From Warburgia ugandensis (Eukaryota; Streptophyta; Magnoliopsida; Canellales; Canellaceae), in contig CP141132.1 of NCBI GenBank assembly GCA_035236585.1, forward strand, positions 44,333,880 through 44,397,879: a stretch of DNA of 64,000 nucleotides. Reading direction: 5' to 3'. The notes under the pieces are model-generated. The model was given only the letters and a program-made list of their open reading frames with translations, ran no database searches and was not told the DNA's origin. Below, one piece after another: positions 46,325-60,710 of this stretch (within the stretch, counting starts at the first letter, position 1; each line of letters begins with the position of its first letter). The translations under genes and the position numbers were made by a program.

Positions 46325-48239
46325 TGCTTCTTGCAAGGTTGCCAGCCTACATAGAGTGGTCATTTCCACTGTAACTACTAAGAAACTAGAAAATGTTTAT
46401 ATTGAAAGTATTATATAGTAATATCCAAAAAATGTTTATATCACAGGCATATCTATTCAACAATTATTGGGAAGACATTGGAACAATTAAATATTTTTTT
46501 TATGCAAGTCTATAAGTACTAGAAGCATTTTATATTAATTTGCTTTCACTACCTTTGATAGGTTGTACAGGTTTTAGTAAACCTGTTTTCCTTGCTATTT
46601 AGGACATATCTATGTAGTATTTGAAACTAACATGATAAAAACTTGCAATCATTTCTATTGTAATGTGTCTCTACTATAGCCCAATTTTGTTTGGATGTTT
46701 TCCACATTGAGCCTTGTGTTTCCTTCAAATTCTTTATCTTTTGGCAGTGACTATTTCCATTTAGTTAGCAATTAACACTTTTGTCTTAAAAAATGTATGT
46801 CATTCTTGCTCATGATCTCCTTTGACCATGTAACAAATAATGAATAATGACATACTTAGGCTAGAAACTTCCTATTGTTTCCTTCAGTGCCCTTAAAATG
46901 AAACTAATACATACTTTTTGAATCATTATTCATCATTTGATGACTTTTGAATAGCTTGTGTCTAATCTCACTTTGATGTGTCAAATGGGATTCAAATATG
47001 CCCTTTAACTAGTTCCGTTGACAATAAGGCATTTACTTTTTACCTTATTTTATTATTATAGAAGACTTATTATTTGTTTAGGTTTGAGCTACACCCTTTT
47101 TTCTCTTTTGATTTCATTATACATATCTACTCTTATATCTGACTTCATGATGAAATTTATTTCCTAACATTTTGGAGTCCACAAATGAAACACACATGGC
47201 TTGCCAGGAAACAACCAAGTCTCTCTCTTACTCAAACTTTGTTAACAAGTTGAAATTTCAAAATTATCAGGAGTACCAAACACACTAATCATTGCTTTCT
47301 TCATAATAAAATGATAATCAACTTCAGTACCATTTTCTATTTAATGGAAACTAGATTGAGAGTGAAATAAATAATAGCTTGAACCTTAAATAGAGGTTCA
47401 CTGATATTCAACTTGAAACCAACTTCAGTTACCAACTTTAGTTACCATCTTTAATCATACCAACTCACACATAATTTTAGAACATGACATTGTCTCCTAT
47501 TCAATTAAGCACTTAAGAGGCACTATTCTTGGAATATTACTTCTCTATGGCATCACATTGTTCTCAAGAAGGTTATTAAGTATGCATGTTATAGGTTTCC
47601 TATCCAGGATTGGATGAACCCATTGTGCAGCCATCCAGCCAACCACATCAAGGTGTCCAACCCTCTTAACTAACAAACCAAGACTAGAGCTGCCCCTCAT
47701 ATTTACTTCACTATTTTGAGAGTAGATTCTTAAATGAGTAAATCAAGACTTTTGTAGAAACTAAGTCCCCACGTATATAATAGAGGTTATATGAGGTCTA
47801 GTTATTGTCACTTGATGCTTATGATGTAGCTCAACATTATGCTGGTTGCAATAAATGACTACATTACGTTACCCTTTCTATAAGATACACACATGCTTTT
47901 CTTCTTGAAAATATTGATTTATCTCATAGTATTTATATAAAGTGATTGTTGCTATTTGTTATGTTATTTTTAGCTTTGTTTCTATGATTCTTATAATGAA
48001 ATTTGCATGGATTTAACATACTGATTCATATTCTTATTGGAATTAGAAAGTTTCCCTAATATCTTATTATTATTATTATGAGTTTTGCATTTACATTATC
48101 TTGTATTATTTATCTTGTACCAAGGAAAGCAAGTTTCTTATACTTTTTGCTACTTTTGTTTTCTTTAAATGCAGTACATGGACTATTTGATTTCATTATT
48201 CTCATATCATTATGCTCTTATTTGTAGAAAAGATAGAAC
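46325..48239 (+). other. AT-rich stretch within the CACTA element; nothing recognised
   Basis: About 1.9 kb without a supported ORF, RNA gene or known repeat. By position it is the leader or first intron of the following transposon gene. Confidence 0.5.
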
Positions 48240-49556
48240 TTAAACAACATCAAAATGAAGAATATGAACAATATCAAGCATGATCAAGAGGTCAACCTAA
48301 GTAGCACTCCAAAGAAAGAGTAGAGGGTAAATGACGATGGAAAAGGTTAGCAAGAGAAAGTTGAAAGGAATTAAAGAATTTGAATAGTACAATAGTAAGG
48401 GCATGACATAGGTGAGATTGTAGCATCTTATAGTAGTTTTCTCTACTCCATGATAAGAAGCATGGTGCCTATCACATTAGATGATTGGAGACATGTGCTA
48501 CAATCAGTAAAAGATGCAATATGGGAGATGGTGAAAGTATGTAAAATATTGTGTATTATATAATTTACAACATACTTTATCTTCTTATTTTCAAATATAG
48601 TAACATGGTTTGTACTTTGTAAACTACCTTTGATGTACCTGAGCATAAGAAGATGTGTGCTTTGCAAGGAGTTAGTGAGCAATGGAAATGGAAGAACTAC
48701 CTTGTTCGAAATTACATAGCACCATATGTCAATGATTCATTGAGGCTGCATACAATGCATGCCATTTATTCCAATGTTATTGACTAGGACATGTGGAATG
48801 CATTTGTAAAGGACAACATGTCCTTTGAATTTGAGGTATGTGCCAAAATGATGCTTCATTTAACCAATTATATGTAACATCCAATTATTGTACTTGATAT
48901 GTTTGTACAAATATGCAAGTAAAAAGCACGAGAGGAAGAAAGGTGCATGAAACTAATATGCAGCATTACCTCTTCAAGTCAGGCTATGCTTATTTGGAAG
49001 AGTGTGAAGTAAGCATTTGTGATGGTTTATTCTTTCAAATTATACTATGGTTCTATATGTTTCATTACTTAACTAAAGTGTTTTGTTTGACAACAAAAGA
49101 AAGCTGGGACTATGAATCCCATTGACAGTGCCATCTTCTAAAAGATGGTGCATTCAATGGACCATAACATCCAAATGTTCACAGCTGAAGCTACTGCACA
49201 AGTTGCTTCTCACATTGTGAGTGGTTCCACCTACTACATTCGACTACCTTCAATTTTACAAAATTAAATAAATGAACTAATCATGTCCTTCTAATTAAAT
49301 TTTGTAGGACATTCTTACCTAAGAAAGTGCGAGTACAGGAACTATAAGTAGCATAGCTACAAATGATGACATCTTGTATAGGGCTATGGGAAAGAAGGAC
49401 CACTCTTGTCAAGTTAGGGGCATAAGTCATGGTATTGTTCCTTCCAGATTCTTTCATAAAATAATACTTATAGAAGAAGATCCAAAGGCCCACAATGACT
49501 TGTGTGAGAGGATAAAAAAGAATACACTTAACCAGTTGTGTAATGAGGTTTGGTGA
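48240..49556 (+). pseudogene. CACTA second gene, part 1: plant transposase (Ptta/En/Spm, pfam03004)
   Basis: Order of pieces: SMVPITLDDWRHVLQSVKDA and IWEMVK (to 48536); FDVPEHKKMCALQGVSEQWK, WKNYLVRNYIAPYVND and DMWNAFVKDNMSFEFE (48620-48835); KVHETNMQHYLFKSGYAYLEE (48940-49008); DILYRAMGKKDHSCQVRGIS and HGIVPSRFF (49368-49450). These match the pfam03004 order 'W..VP...K..IW', 'LK..Y', 'K.R..HR.GS.GY..LE' and 'GK.EH.GRVRG.G..VTPS..F'. Donor-like GT sites follow the exon ends at 48537, 48836 and 49009. Seen: an in-frame stop in the VID-DMWN stretch and others. The protein would be a TNPA-like DNA-binding or regulatory partner of TNP2. Confidence 0.85.
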
Positions 49557-49779
49557 TAGTTTCAACAACCCTTCTACCAGATCTTTATACCACATATGTC
49601 CCTCCATCACATGCTAACAATAATTCTCCTGTCGAAAAAGATCAAGACGACAATAAGCACCCTCCGAGATAGAAAATCTAACCATCAAGGTATTCTCTTA
49701 TCTCAACATCTTCAATGTATGATGTATTTATGATTTGTAGGTGGGTTAATGCCCACTGGCTTTAGGTACTCATCAAAAC

Positions 49780-51440
49780 ATTGTCACAGTTGGATCATGC
49801 TATGAGAATGAATTAAATGTTTTGCACAAGATTAGTATACCTCCACATACTAAGCATGTGTCCATTAACATGGCTTTGATTTTGACTTCCTACCTTCCAT
49901 TTCCTTTAGAAATGGAAAATATTGTAATTGTTAGGCACGTAGTTGCATATCACATCACTTGCCTAAAGGAATTCATCATTCTTATAGAGTCCATGGTATA
50001 TATCTTTCACACTACCTTCCTCAACAACAATTTGTAGTTAAAGACCTTATTTTAATCCCTTACTAACTATATTTAAAGTTAATCAGTAGTAAAAATACCA
50101 TGGAGGCTGCCTGTCATTGCAACCCTAGATACTGTTGCACCAATTGACCTGATACTAGTATTTATGAATATTTTTCACCATAAATTTGAATGTCTTCATT
50201 AATCAATATTAACTGACTATGCAACTTTTACACAGCCATTTAAGGATCATGTTGAAGTCCCACCTAACATGCCTTGATCCCTAAGGTTACTCTTTGGTCT
50301 CATCAACAAATATAAGGCAATCAACCCCATACAAATCAAGGTAGGAGTGCTTGCTAATGTCATTGTTGAGGCGCCACTTATGGAAAAGGACCTACTGCAA
50401 GTTTTCCAATTTGTTCAACTTGAGCACCCTCACATTGTCTCTTACATGGGGTATATACAAATATGTACTTCTATAATAGTTGACATTACGTGTTATTTTT
50501 CATAATAGGTAGTAATTATTTCTTTTATGTAGCTTCCTAAATGATGCAATGAGTCTTTTTCAGATCGGGGATGTGTTGTACTAAGTCCTTGACCTTAGCA
50601 TCATGTGTGGAGTAGTGGAGCAATGGTCAATGGAGAGGTGTGTAGATGATTTGTTACCAGGGTTCTTTTGGTGCTCCAAGGGGCAAGGCTTAATGATTCC
50701 CTACAATAACATGTATGTTTTCTTTTCTTTATTTTCTTAACAACTTATTTTACACATTAGGATTGTAAACTTTAATTGCAATTCATATGATTGTGTATAT
50801 AAGGCTCATTGGATGACATTTGTTTTGGATGTGCACGATGGGCAAGCGTTGGTTTTTTTATTCTTGTGGATCACATGCCCATCCAAACCTTGTAGAAATC
50901 ATAAATAAGTAATATTTTAATATTTTCATGTAATATGTATAAATAAGTAATTTTTTATATGCATATAATGCATTTGAAATTTAAATTTGTAGAGCGTATT
51001 TAACATGGGCTTATTTGACAGAGACTGTGCAATACTTGAAACTCACTTGGAAGAATGTGAAGGTATGGAAAATAATTAGTCACTCCATTTTACAAACTAA
51101 ACTTACAATATTACATGTGGTATTTATTAATCCTTTCTATTTTCCTTCTTGCACAGTGCCCTAAACATCAATCTAATTAAGAGTGTGGGTACTATGTGTT
51201 AAGATACATGAGGACCCTTGTATTTGATGGTATTAGTGTCTCCCAATTAAGAAAGGCAAGATACTTTTACTAGTCACAATCTTGTATTTTTCACAATTGT
51301 TAATGGATTCTAGCTTAAAAGAATATGTCAACTGAATTAAAAATATTGTATTGTTGGCTACTATGCTTTCTGAATAGGCAAGCAAGAAGAGTTACTCCAA
51401 AGCAAACCTCAACGAAATACGAAGTGAATGGGCTAAGTAT
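49780..51440 (+). pseudogene. CACTA second gene, part 2: DUF8039-like segment and Ulp1 (C48) protease domain
   Basis: 49822-50000 encodes TKHVSINMALILTSYLPFPL and IVIVRHVVAYHITC, like the 'VKVSV..V..ALLP.P..D.I.TVRDAVG' segment that precedes Ulp1 in CACTA proteins. The protease pieces follow: GLMIPYNN (about 50690), AHWMTFVLDVHDGQ with the expected catalytic His (50805), a VDHMP stretch that may hold the Asp (about 50860), then after a probable intron 51063-51156 CPKHQSN and ECGYYVLRYMRTL with the expected Cys at 51184-51186 and Gln five codons before. It ends with LNEIRSEWAKYVM (51405-51440). Stops (one between SN and ECG) and shifts show it is dead. The role of such proteases in CACTA elements is not settled; de-SUMOylation is a family-level guess. 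Confidence 0.83.
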
Positions 51441-52029
51441 GTAATGAGTTTTAATTAGAACAATTGTAGTAACTACATGAATGTAAATTAACTTATCCAT
51501 TATAAAGTATTCTTTTTAATACAAGCATGTTTTCTTCTACTTTTCATTTTTTCCATTGAAGTATATACATTTTATGGAATGAATGTGGGGAACTTGGACT
51601 ATACATGAAGTGCATGTAGATATGCATGTGTTTTTCTAGTTTTGATTATCTTCATTAAAGCATATATATTTTATGGAATGATGAATGAGGGGAACTTGGA
51701 GTGTGAAAATAAATGAAGATAATGTAAGTGAAGCGAATGTGAATGTGGATGTGATGTAAATGAAGTGATTGTGGAGATTGCCAAGTCATTTCATTATTAA
51801 GTCATTTCAAGATACAAATGTGGTGTGGAAGTGAATGTATGCATGTATAAATGTGGTGTGGTATGGATGGATGAAGAATTTGGATGTTTTATACCCAATT
51901 TGGAAGTGAATGTTGTTTCTTTTCCATGTGTTTAAATATTGTATGAATATTGTAGCAGGTGGCACATTGAATGTATGCAGAAATGCAAGTAGATTGCAAT
52001 GTGAGAAAAAAGAAAGAAAGAAAAAAAAA
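51441..52029 (+). other. 3' non-coding part of CACTA with a ~105-bp direct duplication
   Basis: The block around 51560-51600 (ATTTTATGGAATGAATG, GGGGAACTTGGA) recurs at 51668-51702 with small changes. Several 'ATGTGGTGTGG' and 'GAATGT' words give a loosely repetitive look. No ORF is supported. Confidence 0.55.
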
Positions 52030-52317
52030 CCCTTTAAAGTTGTTAGGAAAAATGACTTAAAAATGGCAACTTTTGAAGTTGCTTTTTAAAAAAAATGACT
52101 TCAAAAGAGTCCATTTTTTAAGTTGTTTTCTATAGAACAACTTCAAAAGTGAACATTTTTAAAGTCATTTTTTTAGAATGACCTCAAAAACTAGTATCTT
52201 TGAAGTCATTTTTTTTTAAATGACTTCATAAAGGCTATTTTTAAAGTCACTAGAATGACTTTAAAAACACTAGTTTTTTAAGTCATGCTAACAAAAATGA
52301 TTTCAGAAATTCCAACT
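52030..52317. repeat. 3' subterminal repeats of the CACTA element
   Basis: Six to seven alternating TTTTTAAAGTCATTTTT and AAATGACTTCAAAA units of about 45-55 bp, each an imperfect hairpin, of the same motif as 45385-45765. The array ends abruptly where LTR F begins at 52318, before the expected terminal inverted repeat. Confidence 0.88.
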
Positions 52318-53690
52318 GATAAGTGTTCAATTTTGTATAAAAAACTATGCAATTAGTACTCCATGTGTTATAAATTATAGGCATTATTCCTAGGATTTCT
52401 TAAATTCCATAACACATACATTTCTGACTTAATAGTTCAAAAAAATTGATATTTGGTAGGTTCAGAAGCTAATCCAAAGTAATTATGGGAATCATCATAA
52501 TTTTTTTGGATTTATTTATGATTTTTCATCTTTTGTAGGTTTTGAAAAGATGATCTATTGACTGAGACCAAGAAAGATAAGATTTAAATATCAAGATCAA
52601 AAGAAGCCCAAAGACCTAAATTTCATCATTCTAAAGCTAAATCAAGGTTCAAGATCATCTTAAGACAAGAATAAGCAATAAGAAGATCTAATGGTGACTA
52701 AAATAGGCCCATGTAAAAAGCCATGCAATTCCACCACTTAGCATGAAACCTCAGTAAGCCAAGCCATGAAATCATTGAAGACAAGGGATTTAGCCACTCA
52801 AGCCATCAAGCAATGAATCATCGAGGCATATTAACCATGCCATATGGAGTCACACTATTGGAGGAAGATTTCAAGGAATTATCTATGTTATAATCATGGA
52901 ATTTCAAGAGGATAATTAGAAATTAGTTGGATAAAAATCAAACAAGTAAGATACGCATGCATAGGTGGACCAACAAAAGAGAAACCAAGTCAAATTTCCT
53001 TATCTTTCCCTCTCATTCCTTCCTCTTTCCTCTCTCTTTCTACTCCTCCATGTGATATACCTTAAGGAACAGCATCCCTTGAAAAGTAGCTCCTCCCCCT
53101 TTTCTTTACTCTTATTTAGAAAATCAATCTCAACCATCTCACCTCACTTCCTAATCTTCCATCTCCACTCAACCACTTAACTTTCCTATCCTAAAAGTCC
53201 TGTATCTCTTTCCACTCACCTTCCTAGATGCCTTATCCTAACCAAACTATGTCCCAACCACCATCTTATCTTCCATTCCTCATTAAGACTCTTTTAGAAG
53301 TGCCCAACATCTATAAGTATCAAAGAAACTCAATGCCTAAGGCATAGAAGGGTGGAGATGCCTCGTTCTAGCAAGCCTTCTACACCTCCTTCCTTAGGTG
53401 CTCCTCTTCAAGCTTCAACACTCCCACCTTGGCTGATCCTTCAAGGTGCTCCAAGCCTCCTTCAAGTTTAGCAATGCATTCTTTTGCTTGTGTTCTAATT
53501 CAGGTTGGTTTTTAAGTTTCTTTTCAACTTTTGTTGCATCTTTCTTCTAGGTGCACTTTTCTTTCCTTATTTTTCCTTTGAGTTGTGCTTTTAAAGTTCT
53601 TAATTTTCTTGCTTAATTCTTCAAGATTCAACTTCCCTTTTCTCTAGTAATGATAGCCAAGAGAACAATATCTTGAATCTCTCTTGTTTC
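52318..53690 (+). mobile_element. Athila-like LTR F, 5' part only (fossil)
   Basis: It starts TGATAAGTGTTCAATTTTG and follows the first ~1.4 kb of the related LTRs at 53691-57120 and (inverted) 8695-5889. It breaks off at 53690 where element E begins at its own LTR start. The parts around 53640-53690 match E near 55260-55310. The rest of F is probably beyond the window, after the end of E. Confidence 0.78.
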
Positions 53691-56600
53691 TAATAATTGT
53701 TTAATTTTACATAAAAACCACCCAATTAGTTATCAATGTGTTATAACATAGGGTAAATTGCAATCTTTGACCAAAATTTATAACACATGCATTTTTTGAC
53801 TTGATGACTCAAAATTATAATTTTTTGTAGGCATAGAGGCTAATCTAAGGTAAATATGTAATTAATCATATTTTTTAGGATTTAATTAGAGTTTTTAACT
53901 TTTTGTAGAAAACGAGATGATGATTCGATGATGGAGATCAATTGGGATGAAAATAGAAGATCAAAAGATTGAGTCCAAGCATAAAAATCATCAATCCAAC
54001 ATGAGATTAAGGATGAAGATCATCTTTATGACAAGTAATGGATGCAATTAGAGGAGTCAAAGGTGGCTAAAGTGGGCCCATACATAAGCCACGGAAAGTC
54101 CACCACTTTTGCAGAGGTTTCACTTAAGCCACTTAACCATATTCAAGCCAGGAACAAGAGGACAAGCTAAGGAACCAAGCCAAGCCAACCACCAAATCCA
54201 AGGAATTGAGCCATCAAGCTAAGCCAAGAAGACATCTGAGCCTGCCATGAGCCAAGCCAATGAAGCCTAAAAGTTATCCATCAAAGCCACATAAGCAAAG
54301 CTAAATGGAAGGACATGATTGGGGAAAAATCCAAAGAATTATCCTTGGAATTCATGGGAATATTTTGAATATAAATTGCATTGTGATAAGGTAGCATGTG
54401 GACCAATAGGAAGAGACCCCTCCATCTTTTATGTTTTCCCCACTTTCTCCTTACTTTCCACCTCACCACTAAGATGCACTATGAATTTTACTTTCCATTC
54501 AAGAGTCCCACATTTCTAAGACTCTATCACATTCCTAAACTCACATATAAACCATTCAACCAATCCCTACTTCCTAGGAAACCAACTAGCTAATCACTTT
54601 TCCCCACATCACCTCTTTTTCCTAATTTTTTCTATCCCTCTCTTTCCTCCCCTCTTCCTCTCTCTTTCTTACCTCATCTCATGCACCCAACTTGCTATTT
54701 TCAAGGTCCTCAATAATTTTTTAAGGTGAGAGACACCTCGTCCTAAAAAACGGTGTCTTCCCACCTTAATATAAAAGAAAAGAAAAGGGCAGCTACTTGT
54801 ATCTCTTGAAAACCCTAGTTACCCATCCTATCCATACAATTCTCTTTATTTTTCATCTCCACCACACATTAACCTTAGGAAACCCTAGAATACTTAGGAA
54901 ACAACCTATAAAACAAGATATGAAGAGAAGAATAAGGGATCCCTTTTGGAAGAAAAAGGATGTCTCCTACACCTTGGAGAGGACGTCCTTTTCCTTCGAC
55001 CTTCTTCTTACCTACTTGCTTTGAAGAATGATATCCTTGGATGTTGGTCATCTCTCTCAAACCTCTTCATGCCTCATCCTTGAGGTTTTTTCATGGTTGG
55101 TTCCTTCTTCAAAAATTTTAAGTTATTTCATTGTCTATTTTAATTCCTTATTTCTTTACTTTTGTTGCCTTATCTTTTGCTTTGCTTTATTTCTTTTGCT
55201 AGGAATAATTGCCTTCACCTTATATGTTTTCCTTGCTTATTCCTCATATAATAAATTTAATTCTTCTCTGGTAGTGACAGCAAAGAGAAGAAGTGACTTA
55301 AGTTCTTGATTTCCTTCTTTGCATTCCATGTTTTTTTCTTAGAGATAGACATAGTTTTATGTTTTCTTTTCCTTAAGTTTCTTCATCATTCTAGCCAGTT
55401 TTTTCTTTTTTTTTTTCTCTTTGAAGCCACTTGAATACACTAGGATATCAGTTTGAGGGTTTTGGAAGGTGTTTTAGAATTGAGTTGAATCAAGTTTCAG
55501 GTCTTAAAATAGCATGCAATTTCTAGAAATTGTATACATGCTTATGCATCTATTTTTTTTATTTAATTTGACATTCAATCAATGAAATTCTTTGAGGATT
55601 ATTATTGCTGCTTATTTCCAGTAGATAATTAATTTAGTTTTGAATGTTGTATGATATTTAAAGTGCTTGACTTCATGTGCTAACTACTTGGATATTGAAA
55701 ATAGCATGTTGCTGGAATTTCCAGCAACATAGTAAGCATGAACGATTCATGCTTGATGTTAACATTTCTTACTACTGGTTTTCTTGATTATCCAAGGATT
55801 TATTTAGACTTTTACAATGTTGAGTTAATGCTTATATTATATTGCATGATAGTTAGCTATAGCTCCCTCGATTTCAATTTATGTTTACTTCATGATTCAT
55901 GCACACCATTTCATGGATTATGCTCATGATACCTGGGTAGCTTTCTTTTAAGTGTTTGATTAGCTGTTGTTTCCATTTATTTTTCTTGTTTAATTGTAGT
56001 TTAATCTTAGTTTAGATTCCATTAATTATAAATTTGCATCTTAGTTCCATACTTTAAGTTTCGTGCATTCCATCTTATTGTTCTCTTGTTCTTTGCTTTG
56101 ATCACCTTGTTTTTCCCTTGTCTTTTGCTTATTCTTTGCTTCCATCATCATACTTTCATTATCTTTATTTCTCTTTGGGTTTCACATGCATGATATCTTT
56201 ATTTCTCTTTGGGTTTCAGTTTCTCATTCTATGTATACGCACACAATGTATATGCACATTATTATTGGATGTAATTTCAAGGCAATGAATAGACTGATTT
56301 CATGAGCATGGTTACTAAGTAATTCTAGTAGTAAAGTACTTCTAATATTAAGTATCTTCCACAAAAAATTCTTATTAAGTTGCTTTCCATGCCTTACTTA
56401 ATTTGAGCTTCATATAGACCATGTTGTTAGAAATTTTCATCTCATGTTTCATGTGCAATGTCCAGCAGTCCATACACCTTATTTGCTTGAAATCTTAGGA
56501 ACCCATTTAAAATTTTAATTAGTTTAGTTAGTGCTTTGATTGGTTTGCATGTTAGTTACTTGTAATTCATGTTTCTAGTCTTTTTCCTAACCCATGAACC

Positions 56601-57120
56601 AGGTGCACACTTCCATGAGTCATGCAAATGGTGATTGAAGTTGGATTCTCTTAGTTATAGTTACTTGTTTTGCATTTTAGGTTAGTTTAGAAATATTTTA
56701 ATTTAGTTTTAGAAATTTTTATTTAGTAAGTTTCTAATTTTAGTTTTAGAAAAGTGTTAATTTAGAAAAGTTTCATTGTTAGCAAGTTTCCTTAGTTTAA
56801 GTTTTCTAGATTTATTCATTCTAGTTTGTATTAGTTTCTTTTTTTGAATGAATGTTAGTTAGGGAAGTTTCTAATTCCATTGAATAACCTTATTTATAGA
56901 AAGTTTCCTTTAGTTGTAGTTTCTAATTTGATGAATGTTTCCAATTCCATCTTGTTAAATTTCTAGTTTAATAAAAAAATGTATCTTTGGCTAAGGATAA
57001 GTGATTTAAATAAGATCCAATCAATTGAAAATTCTATAAAATTCCTCATGGGATCAACCTCTTTCACATGCAATTACTACTTTGATTCATGTGCTTGCGA
57101 GTAATTCAAAAGTTTCACCA
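53691..57120 (+). repeat. 5' LTR of element E (about 3.4 kb)
   Basis: It starts TAATAATTGTTTAATTTTAC, an altered form of the TGATAAGTG start of F and element 1, and ends before the PBS remnant. It has a pyrimidine-rich stretch at 54600-54690 and a run of related 'TAGTTT..TTTCTA' words at 56690-56980. No gene is supported. Confidence 0.75.
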
Positions 57121-57123
57121 AAT

Positions 57124-57148
57124 TTCTGGACTCATTGCCAGGAAGTCG
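57124..57148 (+). other. Primer-binding-site remnant, element E
   Basis: TTCTGGACTCATTGCCAGGA followed by GTCGTAACAG; a degraded TTTTGGCGCCGTTGCCGGGG-type site. Confidence 0.7.
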
Positions 57149-58639
<1,491 letters not shown>

Positions 58640-59080
58640 ATACCCACATATCAAGGAATTTCTTAATATTTGCACTACTTTCAAGTTCCAAAATGCTTTA
58701 AATGATTTTATTAAGCATAAGTTGTTCCCTTTCCCTTTCTCATTGAAAGATAAGGACAAATCATGGATGAATTCTTAAGAGGTTGGTTCCATTGCCACAT
58801 GGGACCAGTTGTCTAAAATGTTCTTGAATAAATTCTTCCCCGTCCATAAGACTAATGCCCTTCGTAGGGAGTTTATCAAATTCTGGCAAAGAGATGATGA
58901 AAAATATTATGAATGCTTAGAAAGTTGGAATGAATTGCTGCAAAAGTTTTCCCATCATGGAATCAAGAAATAGGAGCAAGTTCAGTACTTCTATGAGGCA
59001 CTTACACCTCAAAATAGATAAATGGTCAATGCAGCTATGGAGGGGCCCTCATGTTGAAAAATGAAATAGTGACCTAGGAT
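58640..59080 (+). pseudogene. gag (capsid region) of element E (fossil)
   Basis: Recognisable words in order: HIKEFLNICTTFKFQNAL, KLFPFPFSLKDKDKSW, TWDQLSKMFLNKFFPVHK, WNELLQKFSHHG, QYFYEALTPQNR. This is the retrotransposon gag domain of the Athila type. It is broken. Confidence 0.82.
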
Positions 59081-59126
59081 TTTTTCCAAACTTTAGATGA
59101 CAATTCCTAGCAATGAAACTATTCTA

Positions 59127-59130
<4 letters not shown>

Positions 59131-59191
<61 letters not shown>
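59131..59191. repeat. (GA)n microsatellite, about 61 bp, inside gag
   Basis: A pure GA run in the distal gag region of E, about 500 bp from the first run. Confidence 0.97.
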
Positions 59192-59194
<3 letters not shown>

Positions 59195-60069
59195 CCCAGC
59201 CTTAAAAGAAAGGAGGCCTGTACGAAATAGGAGTGACCTCAGATATGTCATATAAGCTCAACTCCTTGGATGGAAGAATGGACAAGGTGGAAAATATTTT
59301 CCAAACAATGATTGCCAAAGTAGATGCTATAATGCCTACTAATGCATCCACTAAATCTCCACAAGTGGTTTTGTTATTTGTTCTAGCCTGGTACATTTAA
59401 CATCAACTTGTCCATCTAATAGAGTGTACATAGAATATGTTTAAGAATAGGCGAATGCAATGAATGTATATCACAACCCTAACAATAATCCTTATTCTAA
59501 GACCTAATTCAGGATGAGTTAAACATCTAAACTTGTCATGGTCTAAGAACAATTACTAGCTAGGTCCATCTATGAACCCCCAACACAAAAATTTCCTAAG
59601 AATTTAGTTCCACAACAACTACCTGGATTTTAGTTCCCTCAGCAACTAGAGAAACCAACTTTTGAGGAAATTATGTAGTTATTTATGAAAAAAACTTTTA
59701 AAAACTAGGATCAAACTGGACATGCCATCAATGAGAGTAGATAGAGCAATAATGTCAATTCTCAAGCTATACCAAATTAGAGATGTAAATTGGCTAGTTG
59801 TTAGCTTCTTTGAGTGATAGAGGAAACAGACTCTTTCTTAGTCAGCCAATTACAAACCCTAAGGACCAATTGGAAATAGGATCCAATTCACATACACAAA
59901 GACCCCATGAGCAAGCAAAGTCCATGACTATCTTTAGCAGTGGTTGTTAGGTTAATAAAAAAGTAGGAAAACTAAGTAAACTTTAGAGGAGAATGAACTA
60001 GCTAAAACATAGGAGAGAGAAAAGATAGAAATCTCCCACTCCATTTAAGCCTATGATGGAGGCACCTTA
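59192..60069 (+). other. Distal gag and spacer of element E
   Basis: A degraded coding region by position, with proline- and glutamine-bearing short frames near 59560-59650 like the low-complexity part of Athila gag. No clear zinc knuckle is seen. Confidence 0.45.
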
Positions 60070-60710
60070 TTGCCTAAAGCCCCATTCCCTCAGTTGTTAA
60101 ACAAGGCTAAGAAAAGAACTAATTTGAATGAGATAATGGATGCATTAAAAAATGTACAAATCAAAATTCCATTACTCAATTCTATTAAAGACATTCCTAG
60201 TTATGCCAAATTTCTTACACAGAAGCACAAGCTTAATGTGCAAAAGAAAGCCTTCATGACTAAGCAGGTGAGCTCTTTGATTCAATACTAGACACCTCCT
60301 ATATTTAGAGATCCAGTTTTTCCTACCATTCTTATGTTATTGGAAACCATGTCACTTATAAGGTAAAGCTAGGTTTAGGGGCTAGTGTTAACCTGTTGTC
60401 ATATTCTGTCTATGAGCAACTAGGGCTCAATGACCTTAATCCAACCAATACCACTTCACAACTAATAGATAGATTAGTGAAAATTTCATGTGATATAGTT
60501 AAGGATGTTTTAATACAGGTGGAACAGTTTTACTTTCCTATAGATTTCATTGTCTTAGATAGCCAACATGTAACAGGCCTCAATAGCCAAATTCTAGTAA
60601 TCCTTGGATGCCTATTCTTGGCCTTGTCCAATACCATTATCAACTGTAGAAATGGTGTGATGAAATTATCCTTTAGCAATATGAAAGCAATCTCAATGCT
60701 TTTATGTTAA
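60070..60710 (+). pseudogene. gag-pro linker and aspartic protease region of element E (fossil)
   Basis: PKAPFPQLLNKAKK and IPSYAKFLTQKHKL, then VKLGLGASVNLLSYSVYEQL, FYFPIDFIVLD and LVILGCLFLA. The LGLGASVNLLS stretch stands where the DxGAS(I/V)NLLP protease motif of Athila is expected. The protein would process the polyprotein. It is broken. Confidence 0.8.

Larger units (their letters stand above)
41711..52317 (+). mobile_element. CACTA (En/Spm) DNA transposon, main remnant
   Basis: It contains the second half of a TNP2-type transposase (41711-44073), subterminal-type AT repeats in the middle (44240-44370, 45385-45765), a second gene with pfam03004 transposase and Ulp1 protease parts (48240-51440), and 3' subterminal repeats (52030-52317). 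The 5' part is at 8696-9129 and beyond the window. The 3' terminus is cut off by LTR F at 52318, so neither CACTA-type terminal inverted repeat is present. The genes carry many stops, and the element cannot supply its own transposase. Confidence 0.85.
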
